Origin: CAYZJD01 sp964478455
Lineage (GTDB): Bacteria; Acidobacteriota; Terriglobia; Bryobacterales; Bryobacteraceae
Assembly (NCBI GenBank): GCA_964478455.1
Contig: CAYZJD010000082.1
Coordinates: 1-14,080, forward strand
Length of the DNA: 14,080 nucleotides
Direction: 5' to 3'
Shown: piece by piece, positions 7,049-14,080 of the stretch
How the letters are laid out: every line of letters begins with the position of its first letter
Position numbering within the stretch: the first letter of the stretch is position 1
Notes under the pieces: model-generated
Databases searched by the model: none
The model's input: the letters and a program-made list of their open reading frames with translations, nothing else
What the model was told of the DNA's origin: nothing
Position numbers and translations under genes: made by a program

Positions 7049-7191
7049 TTGATATAGCCCGGCGTTGGCAGGTTTGACTCGCCGAAGTACAGCTTCAGCA
7101 CTCCGTCCATGGACATGGCCACCTCGGCCAGTTCGCGGATTCGGGAGTGCGGCACCTCCAGGGCGGATGAAGCGACCTTCGCCGTCACCAT
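7041..7191 (-). CDS. PLP-dependent aminotransferase N-terminal fragment (mirror copy)
   Basis: This is the exact reverse complement of the fragment at 6890-7040, meeting it tail to tail at the axis. It shows the same 50 codons with SRIRELAEVAM and LPTPGYIKRA and the same loss of the PLP-lysine domain. It should not be counted as a second gene. Confidence 0.8.
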
Positions 7192-7600
7192 CCTTGCAGT
7201 GTAATGCGCGGGAAGGACGGGCAAATTGCACTTGATAGCGTTTTGCATTTTCAACCTGCAGCGCGACCTGCCGTGGTGGTCAAATGCTGCAAGGGTGACT
7301 CATCATCAACCGCTTCTTGAGGTGACCGGAGGCGCGCCAAGTCCGGTTGTTGTTCAAACGAGCCCGTTGGGCCTACCGGTCACGGATGCCGATGATGTTA
7401 TCGTGACCGGCCCGCCCTACTGCGCGGCACTTCGCCGCAACAGCTCTTTCACGCAGCTTCTCCACGCGTTCATCAAACTCTCCCCATCCGGCGGTGAGGA
7501 GCGAGCGCTATTGAAAGGCCTCAGCAACCACGCAACTGCACGAGGAGTTGCCTGCGAGGACAAGCAGATGCCTCTGAACTAGATAGGGCTGGGAGACGAT
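7192..7600. other. Intergenic region between aminotransferase and fic (mirror copy)
   Basis: Mirror of 6481-6889. The same unsupported 118-codon frame lies at 7226-7582, now on the plus strand, followed by GGGAG (7591-7595) serving the fic start at 7601. The candidate promoter mirrors to 7198-7224 on the minus strand. Confidence 0.6.
7322..7410. promoter_or_regulatory. Three copies of GTGACCGG (mirror copy)
   Basis: Copies lie at 7322-7329 (direct), 7376-7383 (inverted) and 7403-7410 (direct). The last two extend to the 9-bp inverted repeat CCGGTCACG/CGTGACCGG around a 17-base spacer. Confidence 0.45.
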
Positions 7601-8655
7601 ATGAAATCCTTCGAGAAAGACCGGATCGAGCGCCAAGCAATCACGCAGGACATGTTGCGTACCGTTCGCTTGCTCGGCGAATTCAAAGGACGGGAGGCGC
7701 TGTACCGGCAGCAGTTCCCCCAAGCACTCGAGACCCTGCGGCAGGTTGCCGTTGTCCAGAGCATCGAGTCCTCCAACCGGCTCGAAGGAGTCATTGCGCC
7801 ACCGAAGAGGATTCAGGCGCTGGTGGCGCAGAAGACCACCCCGCGAGACCGCTCAGAGCAGGAGATCGCCGGCTACCGGGATGTGCTGAACACCATCCAC
7901 GCCGACTATCCGAACATCCCCTTTACCACACCAGTCGTGCTGCAACTTCACCGGGATCTGTACAAGTACGGCGAGACGCTGGGCGGACGGTGGAAGCCTG
8001 TGGACAACGAGATTGTGGAGGTTGTTCAGGGTGGCACGCGGAAAGTCCGGTTCCATCCGGTTCCAGCGCCACGACGCCCGAGTTCATGCAGCGCCTTCAT
8101 ACCGAATTCGGTCGCCTTTGGAGGCAGGACAAGGTCGAGAGACTTCTGCTCATCCCCGCCTATGTTCTGGACTTCCTCTGCGTGCACCCCTTTGTCGATG
8201 GCAACGGCCGGATGGCCCGCCTGTTGACGCTGCTCTTGCTCTACCAGGCCGGCTACCAGGTTGGCCGGTTTATCAGCATCGAGGCAACCTTTGAGAAGAG
8301 CCGTGACACGTATTACGATGCCCTGTACAGGTCCTCGCAAGGGTGGCACGCGGGCAAGCACGATGTGCGCCCGTGGACCGAGTACTTCCTCGGCTTCTTG
8401 ACTGCGGTGTACCGTGACTTCGAGGGACGAGTCGGCTCGCTGAGCGCCGCCCGTGGAGCAAAGACTCAACTGGTGCTGGACGCTATCCGCAGCCTGCCAG
8501 ACGGTTTCCGAATGGTGGAGTTGGAGCGCGCTTGTCCCAACGTTACCCGCGACATGATCCGCGTCGTCATCAACAGGTTGAAGAAGAACGGCGAGATCTT
8601 CTGCGAGGGCGCCGGCGCTGGAGCGGTCTGGCGGAAACGTGGTAATAATCCATGA
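7601..8655 (+). pseudogene. Fic-domain protein AMP-transferase with one-base frameshift (mirror copy)
   Basis: Reverse-complement copy of the gene at 5426-6480, easier to read on this strand. The ATG at 7601 has GGGAG five bases upstream. The inhibitory motif Ser-Asn-Arg-Leu-Glu-Gly comes first; the frame breaks at 8069-8073, where GCG CCA CG-ACG needs one more base, and HPFVDGNGRMAR begins at 8185 in the new frame. The stop is TGA at 8653-8655. The identical lesion in both arms is expected if one arm was copied from the other. Confidence 0.8.
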
Positions 8656-8680
8656 ATCGTGGTAATAAAGGTGGTAATAA
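8639..8680. repeat. Three direct copies of GTGGTAATAA (mirror copy)
   Basis: Copies start at 8639, 8659 and 8671. The first lies in the last codons of fic. The other two lie just past its stop in a different frame, where they read as Gly-Asn-Lys and Gly-Asn-Asn. Confidence 0.8.
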
Positions 8681-8690
8681 CCGGCTCGCT

Positions 8691-8752
8691 GGAGTCGGAA
8701 GACTCCGGCGGGAACCCTGGTGGCCTCCGGCAGACGGACGACGAACGGAGGC
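8691..8752. terminator. Candidate bidirectional terminator hairpins (mirror copy)
   Basis: GGAGTC/GACTCC (8691-8706) and GCCTCCG/CGGAGGC (8723-8752) lie between the convergent fic and purF stops. No T-run is present. Confidence 0.4.
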
Positions 8753-8776
8753 GGAAGATGCCGCGAACGCGCCGGG

Positions 8777-10189
8777 CTAGCGGTGCTTCTTCGCCGCCAT
8801 CAGCTCCTCGATGTTGATCAGCTCGGTGGGGTAGTCGCCCGTGTAGCAGGCGTAGCAGTATTCGAGGTTGTCGTCGGCCACCGCTTGGCGCAGCGAGGTG
8901 AGTGACAAATACCCGAGCGTGTCGGCTTCGACGAACTTGCGTATCTCCTCGACCGAGCTGTTGGCGGCAATCAGCTCACTCTTGGTCGGCGTGTCCACAC
9001 CGTAGAAACACGGCGACATCGTCGGCGGGCAGGAGATCCGCAGATGGACCTCGCGCGCCCCGGCGCTGCGCACCATGCGGACGATCTTCCGGCTGGTAGT
9101 TCCCCGCACGATCGAGTCGTCCACCAGCACCACGCTTTTGCCCTCGAGCAGGCTGCGGACCGGATTCAGCTTCAGCTTCACGCCGAAGTCGCGGATGGCC
9201 TGCGACGGCTCGATGAACGTCCGGCCCACGTAGTGGTTCCGGATCAGCGCGAAGCGGAAGGGAATGCCTGACTCGGCCGAGAAGCCGAGGGCCGCTGTCA
9301 CTCCCGAATCCGGCACGGGAACCACCAGGTCCGCGGCGGCCGGGTGCTCGCGCGCCAGCAGCCGCCCCAGCATTTCGCGCGACACCTGCACCGGCCGGCC
9401 GAACACCGTCGAATCCGGCCGCGAGAAGTAGACGTGCTCGAAGACGCAGTGCGCCCGCGGACGCGCCGGCGCGTACCGCTCGCGCGTCAGACCTTCCGGT
9501 CCGGCGACGACCATCTCGCCCGGCTCGACGTCGTCCAGGTAGACGGCGCCGATCAGGTCGAACGCGCACGTCTCCGACGCGAACACGTAGCACTTCTTTC
9601 CGCCCGAGAGATCCATCTGGCCCATGGCCAGCGGCCGGAAGCCGTGCGGATCGCGCGCCACAATCACCCGGTCCTCGGCCAGGAACACCAGGGAGAAGGC
9701 GCCCTCGATCTGGAGCAGCGCTTCCCGCAGCGCGCCCGCCAGCGTTCGCTCCCTCGACCGCGCCACCAGGTGCAGGATTACCTCGGTGTCGCTCGATGCC
9801 TGGAAGATCGAGCCTTCCCGCTCGAGCTGGCCCCGCACCTCGGCGGCGTTGGTGAGATTCCCGTTATGGGCCACCGCGATCTGGCCTTTGTTGCAGGCCA
9901 CCGAGAACGGCTGCGCGTTCAGCAGCACCGTGTCGCCGGCGGTCGAATATCGCGTGTGGCCGATGGCCAGCTCGCCCGGAAGCCTTCCCAGAACCTCGGG
10001 CGTGAAAATCTCGGCGACCAGGCCCATGTGCTTCTCGCATTGGATGGTCTTGCCGTCGCTCGCGGCAATTCCCGCGCTCTCCTGCCCGCGGTGCTGCAAC
10101 GCGTGCAGGCCCAGGTAAGCCAGGTTGGCCGCTTCCGGATGCCCGTAAATGGCGACGACACCGCACTCTTCGTGGAGTTTGTCGAACAT
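8777..10189 (-). CDS. purF: Amidophosphoribosyltransferase PurF (mirror copy)
   Basis: Reverse-complement copy of 3892-5304, encoding the same 470-residue step-1 enzyme of purine synthesis. It has the short propeptide before Cys9, the PRPP loop VVLVDDSIVRGTT and the four iron-sulfur cysteines. I saw no difference from the left copy. Confidence 0.95.
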   Translation of the reverse strand: MFDKLHEECGVVAIYGHPEAANLAYLGLHALQHRGQESAGIAASDGKTIQCEKHMGLVAEIFTPEVLGRLPGELAIGHTRYSTAGDTVLLNAQPFSVACNKGQIAVAHNGNLTNAAEVRGQLEREGSIFQASSDTEVILHLVARSRERTLAGALREALLQIEGAFSLVFLAEDRVIVARDPHGFRPLAMGQMDLSGGKKCYVFASETCAFDLIGAVYLDDVEPGEMVVAGPEGLTRERYAPARPRAHCVFEHVYFSRPDSTVFGRPVQVSREMLGRLLAREHPAAADLVVPVPDSGVTAALGFSAESGIPFRFALIRNHYVGRTFIEPSQAIRDFGVKLKLNPVRSLLEGKSVVLVDDSIVRGTTSRKIVRMVRSAGAREVHLRISCPPTMSPCFYGVDTPTKSELIAANSSVEEIRKFVEADTLGYLSLTSLRQAVADDNLEYCYACYTGDYPTELINIEELMAAKKHR

Positions 10190-10193
10190 CGCC

Positions 10194-12402
10194 TCAGCCC
10201 CTCAACGCCCTCTCGAGCGCGCTTTCCCAGAGGTCGCGCAACCGCTTCGTTTCCGCCTCGACTAGCAGCGTACCGCCGGCGCGGATCGCCAGCCGGTTCT
10301 CGACCGTCACGCCGATGCGCAACGCGGCGACACCGTGCTCCTCCGCGACGCGCTCCACCCGCTCCGGAAACTGGGTCGAGATCAGGATCCGCGACGGTCC
10401 TTCGTGGAACAGCAGCCACTCGGCGGGCATCGCGGAGTCCAGTTCCACTGCCGCCCCCACACCGGACCTGCCGAACGAGGATTCGGCCAGGGCGACCGCC
10501 AGGCCGCCGTCGCTCAGGTCGTGCGCCGATTCCGCCAGTCGCGCAGCCGCCACTTCCCGTATCGCCGCCTGGACTCGCTTTTCGTAATCCATGTCCAGCG
10601 CCGGCGGCAGGCCCCACGCGGTTCCCAAGACGACTTTGGCGTACTGGGTGCCGCCGAAGCGAACGCGGTCGCACTCGCCGAGTCCGCCAACGAGCATCAC
10701 CGCCCGCCCCGGACCCTTGAAATCAATGGCCAGCGGGGCTGCGGTCTTGAGCAGCCCGACGATGCCCACCACCGGAGTCGGATCCACCGCCTCGCCCAGC
10801 GTCTCGTTGTACAGGCTCACGTTGCCGCCGGTGATCGGCGTCTCGAAGTGCGCGCACGCTTCGCCCATCCCTTCGATCGCCTCCACGAGCTGGGCCATGA
10901 TCTCCGGCCGCTCCGGGTTGCCGAAGTTCAGGCAGTTGGTCGCGGCCACCGGCACCGCGCCCACGGTCGACAGGTTCCGGCNNNNNNNNNNGACGGGCTC
11001 CTTCCCGAGGCGACAGTGCGCAGTGGCGGTTGTTGCCGTCCAGCGCCATGGCCACCGACGTGCCCGTCTCCTTGATCCGGACGACCGCCGCGTCCCCGCC
11101 CGGCCCCTGCGTCGTGTTCGTGCGGACCATGTAGTCGTACTGCTCCCAGATCCACCGCTTCGAGCAGACATCCCCCGAGCAGAGCAACATCTCGAGCGCC
11201 GCTTGCGGAGCGGCCGGCTGGTATCCGGGCGCCTCCAGCGGCCAGCGCCGCAGCGGCTTCGTGTGCGGCCGGTCGTACAGGGGCGCTTCCTCTGCCAGTT
11301 CGCGGCTCGGAATCTCGGCCACAACCTCGCCGTGGTCCCTCACCCGCAGCAGTCCGTCGTCGGTGACGTGCCCGATCGTGACTGCATCCAGCCCCCACTT
11401 GCGGAAGACGGCAACGACCTCGTCCTCCCGTCCTTTCTCGGCCACCAGCAGCATCCGCTCCTGCGATTCCGACAGCATGATCTCGTAAGGCGTCATGCGC
11501 GTCTCGCGTTGCGGAACGTAGCGGAGGTCGATCTCGACGCCGGTGCCGCCGCGGCTCCCCATCTCGCAGGTGGAGCAGGTCAGCCCGGCCGCGCCCATGT
11601 CCTGGATGCCGACGATCGCGCCCGTCTTCATCGCTTCCAGGCACGCTTCCAGCAACAGTTTCTCCATGAACGGGTCGCCAACCTGCACGTTCGGACGCTT
11701 CTGCTTGGATTCCTCGCTGAACTCGGCTGAGGCCATCGACGCGCCGTGGATGCCGTCGCGTCCTGTCTTGGCGCCGACGTAGATCACCGGGTTGCCGGCC
11801 CCGCTCGCCCGCGCGTAGAAGATCTCGTCTTTCTTGAACACGCCGAGGGCGAAAACGTTGACCAGCGGGTTGCCGTTGTAACTGGGATCGAACAGGCACT
11901 CGCCCCCGATCGTTGGAACGCCGAAGCAGTTGCCGTAGTGCGCGATCCCCGCCACCACCCCGCTCAAAATGCGCCGGTTGCGGGCCCCCACCTGAGGATC
12001 GTCGAGCGGCCCGAAGTGGAGGGAGTCCATCACCGCGATCGGCCGCGCGCCCATGGTGAACACATCGCGCAAGATGCCGCCCACGCCCGTCGCCGCTCCC
12101 TGGAACGGCTCGATGAAGCTCGGATGGTTGTGCGACTCGATCTTGAAGGCGATGGCGTAGCCCTCGCCGATGTCGACGATCCCCGCGTTTTCACCCGGGC
12201 CCTGGATCACCAGCTTGCTCCGCGTCGGCAGCTTCTTCAGGTGCAGCCGCGAGCTTTTGTACGAGCAGTGCTCGCTCCACATCACGCTGAAGATGCCGAG
12301 TTCGGTGTAGGTGGGCTCGCGCCCCAGGATCGAGCAGATGCGCTGGTATTCGTCTTCGCTGAGTTGGTGGGCCGCGACGAGGTCGGGGGTGATCGCGCTC
12401 AT
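10194..12402 (-). CDS. purL: FGAM synthase subunit PurL, gap-interrupted (mirror copy)
   Basis: Reverse-complement copy of 1679-3887, the ATP-dependent subunit that makes FGAM. The 10-N gap falls at exactly the mirrored place (10982-10991) and again offsets the frames by a non-multiple of 3. The start overlaps the purQ stop by ATGA at 12399-12402. Confidence 0.94.
10982..10991. other. Assembly gap (10 N) inside purL (mirror copy)
   Basis: Same length as the gap at 3090-3099 and at the exact mirror position, which is the strongest sign that the second arm is a computational copy. Confidence 0.97.
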
Positions 12403-13085
12403 CCCTTCAACCCGGCCGGCGCCAGTTCCAGCGCCGCCACCATCGACTGGAACACCACCAGCCCGTCCGTCGAGCCCATCAGCGGATCCGAGGCCCGCTC
12501 CGGATGCGGCATCATGCCCATCACGTTGCGCTCGCGACTCAGGATTCCCGCGATGTCCCTCAGCGAGCCGTTCGGATTGCCCGCGTAGCGGAACACCACG
12601 CGGTCCTCAGCTTCGAGTTCGTCCAGCGTGCGCTCGTCGGCGTAGTAGCAGCCTTCACCGTGCGCGATGGGCACCGTCAGCACCTGGCCTTTGGCGGCTT
12701 TGCAGGTAAAGGGGGAATCGGCGGTCACGGTCACCAGATCCACCGGCCGGCAGATGAACTTGAGCCCCCGGTTGCGCACCAGCGCGCCGGGCAACAGCCC
12801 GCTTTCCACCAGGATCTGGAAGCCGTTGCAGATGCCGATGACCAGGCCGCCTTCGGCTGCGTACCTGCGTACCGCGCTCATCACGCGCGAGAATTTCGCG
12901 ATCGCGCCGCACCGCAGGTAGTCGCCGTAGGAGAAACCGCCCGGAAGGATGACGGCATCGACGTTGCCGAGCCGCGTATCGTCGTGCCAGATGAACTCGG
13001 CTTCGTGACCGAGATTAGCGCTGACGGCGTACCAGGCGTCGTGATCGCAGTTGCTGCCTGGAAACACTACGACTCCGAATCTCAT
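12399..13085 (-). CDS. purQ: FGAM synthase subunit PurQ, glutaminase (mirror copy)
   Basis: Reverse-complement copy of 996-1682: 228 residues with nucleophile Cys86 in GICNGFQIL and the His194/Glu196 pair. It provides ammonia to PurL. Confidence 0.95.
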   Translation of the reverse strand: MRFGVVVFPGSNCDHDAWYAVSANLGHEAEFIWHDDTRLGNVDAVILPGGFSYGDYLRCGAIAKFSRVMSAVRRYAAEGGLVIGICNGFQILVESGLLPGALVRNRGLKFICRPVDLVTVTADSPFTCKAAKGQVLTVPIAHGEGCYYADERTLDELEAEDRVVFRYAGNPNGSLRDIAGILSRERNVMGMMPHPERASDPLMGSTDGLVVFQSMVAALELAPAGLKG

Positions 13086-13106
13086 TGGAGACTCTCAGTC
13101 TAGCAT

Positions 13107-13158
13107 GAGGGGTTCGAGCCCCTCCTCCCAGGGGAAGTGGCGCGGACGTCGGTCCGCG
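13107..13158 (-). other. Two hairpins upstream of purQ (mirror copy)
   Basis: GAGGGG/CCCCTC at 13107-13124 and CGCGGAC/GTCCGCG at 13141-13158, between the Tudor-like gene and purQ. Confidence 0.4.
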
Positions 13159-13173
13159 GGAACGTCTGGTTCC

Positions 13174-13410
13174 TCAGCCCGCCACGGCCGGCGCGACCTT
13201 CGGCTTCCGGCTGCGGGATTTCTTCTCGGCCGGCGGCTGCCGGTCACTCTTCTTTAAGTTCGGAAACACGATCGGCGTGACAAACTTCTTCTCGCCGTGA
13301 TCGTCGAACTTGATCGCCATGTGCTCCTCGTTGCTCCACAGAACGGTGCCGAACCCGAACTTGGGATGTTCCACCTGCGCGCCTTGAGGAAAGGGTGGTT
13401 TCGCTGCCAT
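13174..13410 (-). CDS. Small DUF3553/Tudor-like domain protein (mirror copy)
   Basis: Reverse-complement copy of 671-907: 78 residues with VEHPKFGFGTVL and a Lys/Arg-rich C-terminal tail. Its role is unknown, and the Tudor-like fold is a family inference. Confidence 0.72.
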   Translation of the reverse strand: MAAKPPFPQGAQVEHPKFGFGTVLWSNEEHMAIKFDDHGEKKFVTPIVFPNLKKSDRQPPAEKKSRSRKPKVAPAVAG

Positions 13411-13427
13411 CGTGGGCGGGACTCCTA

Positions 13428-13457
13428 AATCCCAATCTAACAAATCCGATTGGGATT
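13428..13457 (-). promoter_or_regulatory. 10-bp perfect inverted repeat (mirror copy)
   Basis: AATCCCAATC/GATTGGGATT with a 10-base loop, next to the ribosome binding site of the Tudor-like gene. Confidence 0.5.
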
Positions 13458-13479
13458 GTCGAATTGGCCGGCGGCGTGC

Positions 13480-13880
13480 TCAGGGCCGCGCTTCCGGCGG
13501 CAGCAGCGAGTGCGCCATCGACCGCAGACGGCCTATCGTCTCGAACGCAGCCTGTGCCTGCTCGCTGCTTGGGTACAAGCTCGCGTCATACCGCATTTCA
13601 ACCGCGAACATTGTGTAGTCCGGCAGCATAACGCGGAGTTCCTCCAGGGCCGGAAACTCCGGAATGGCCAAGTCCACGAGGCGTTTCAAGTCGTGGGTCA
13701 GTGGATAGTCCAGATCGCGGACCACGAGAAGCGCCTTGAGCAGTTCTCCGCAGCCTGCTGAAGATGAAAACAGACGGTGTCCAACGGCGCATCGTGCGCA
13801 AGTCCGATGCTCGCACTCCTCCAATCGTGCTCGGCTATGCGCGCCAGGCCGCGGGCGTACTCCTCGTTAGTGCCTCTCAT
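13480..13880 (-). pseudogene. HEPN-domain protein with one-base frameshift (mirror copy)
   Basis: Reverse-complement copy of 201-601. The frame breaks at 13744-13745 between QQAAE and LLKALL, and both halves match the HEPN family. No R-x4-6-H nuclease motif is seen. Confidence 0.78.
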
Positions 13881-14079
13881 AAAGGACTCGCCCTTCTCTG
13901 GTGGCGCGGGTCGCAACGTGGTACTTCACTTCGGACCAGTAATCCACCTCCTCCGGCGTGTACCACAGTATGTCGACCGGCACACTGATCCCCCAAAGCG
14001 CCCGGTACGCCTGGCCCGTTTGCCTGGAAGCGGACTCCTCTGCCGACTTGACAATCAGCAGATCCAGATCGCTCTGCCC
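13867..14079 (-). CDS. MNT-domain nucleotidyltransferase, 5'-truncated at the window edge (mirror copy)
   Basis: Reverse-complement copy of 2-214, with SDLDLLIV and PVDIL carrying the three metal-binding acidic residues. The beginning of the gene is again outside the sequence, at exactly the same base as in the left arm. Confidence 0.82.
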   Translation of the reverse strand, partial: GQSDLDLLIVKSAEESASRQTGQAYRALWGISVPVDILWYTPEEVDYWSEVKYHVATRATREGRVLYERH

Positions 14080-14080
14080 G

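Larger units (their letters stand above)
1..14080. repeat. Perfect inverted repeat spanning the whole window (two 7,040-base arms)
   Basis: The first bases (CGGGCAGAGCGATCTGG) are the reverse complement of the last bases, and every gene, intergenic hairpin and the N gap recurs at position 14081 minus x on the other strand. The axis lies between 7040 and 7041 with no spacer. I saw no difference between the arms where I compared them. A mirrored gap of undetermined bases shows that the second arm is a copy of a consensus sequence rather than independently read DNA. I infer a self-reverse-complement assembly artefact; a real inverted dimer is the alternative. Confidence 0.97.

Noticed and set aside
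6890..7057. Aminotransferase frame continuing through the axis to a stop
   Set aside because: The final codons come from the mirrored arm, so the stop is not a real end of the gene.
1..14080. Natural hairpin-ended replicon or inverted-dimer amplicon
   Set aside because: No replication or resolvase genes or terminal structure, and the mirrored N gap cannot be natural; the idea is kept only as something reads could test.
1..14080. CRISPR array, insertion sequence, integrase or phage genes
   Set aside because: No regularly spaced repeats, transposase or integrase motifs were found; the only large repeat is the whole-window palindrome.

Overview
The 14,080-base window is one perfect inverted repeat. 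Bases 1-7040 and 7041-14080 are reverse complements, with the axis between 7040 and 7041 and no spacer. The mirroring includes a 10-N gap (3090-3099 and 10982-10991) and two frameshift lesions. A gap of undetermined bases cannot be copied by biology, so I read this as an assembly product in which one 7,040-base segment was joined to its own reverse complement. The unique content is about 7 kb and each gene below is listed twice.

Unique segment, left to right: (i) the 3' end of a minimal nucleotidyltransferase (MNT) gene overlapping a HEPN-domain gene that carries a one-base frameshift; (ii) a small protein of the DUF3553/Tudor-like type with a basic tail; (iii) a tight purine biosynthesis operon, purQ-purL-purF, where purQ and purL overlap by ATGA, purL and purF are 4 nt apart, and purL is interrupted by the gap; (iv) a convergent intergenic region with hairpins and three copies of a 10-mer; (v) a convergent Fic-domain AMP-transferase gene, also frameshifted by one base; (vi) a roughly 410-base region without a convincing gene, holding three copies of GTGACCGG; (vii) the first 50 codons of a class I/II PLP-dependent aminotransferase, cut off by the axis.

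The DNA is GC-rich, with strong G/C preference at third codon positions in the pur genes. The small (about 740 aa) PurL, a PurF of the propeptide and Fe-S type, and MNT-HEPN and Fic genes around a core operon fit a free-living, probably soil or sediment bacterium from a metagenome assembly. Acidobacteriota is a guess from gene order and style, not shown by the sequence.

Function: PurQ supplies ammonia from glutamine to PurL, which makes FGAM (step 4 of the purine pathway). PurF makes phosphoribosylamine (step 1). PurS, the usual third subunit of this complex, is not in the window. The flanking MNT-HEPN and Fic genes belong to families that move AMP or other nucleotides onto proteins and often act as toxin-antitoxin or stress modules. 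A link to purine supply is speculation. I found no RNA gene, CRISPR array, insertion sequence or clearly new system.
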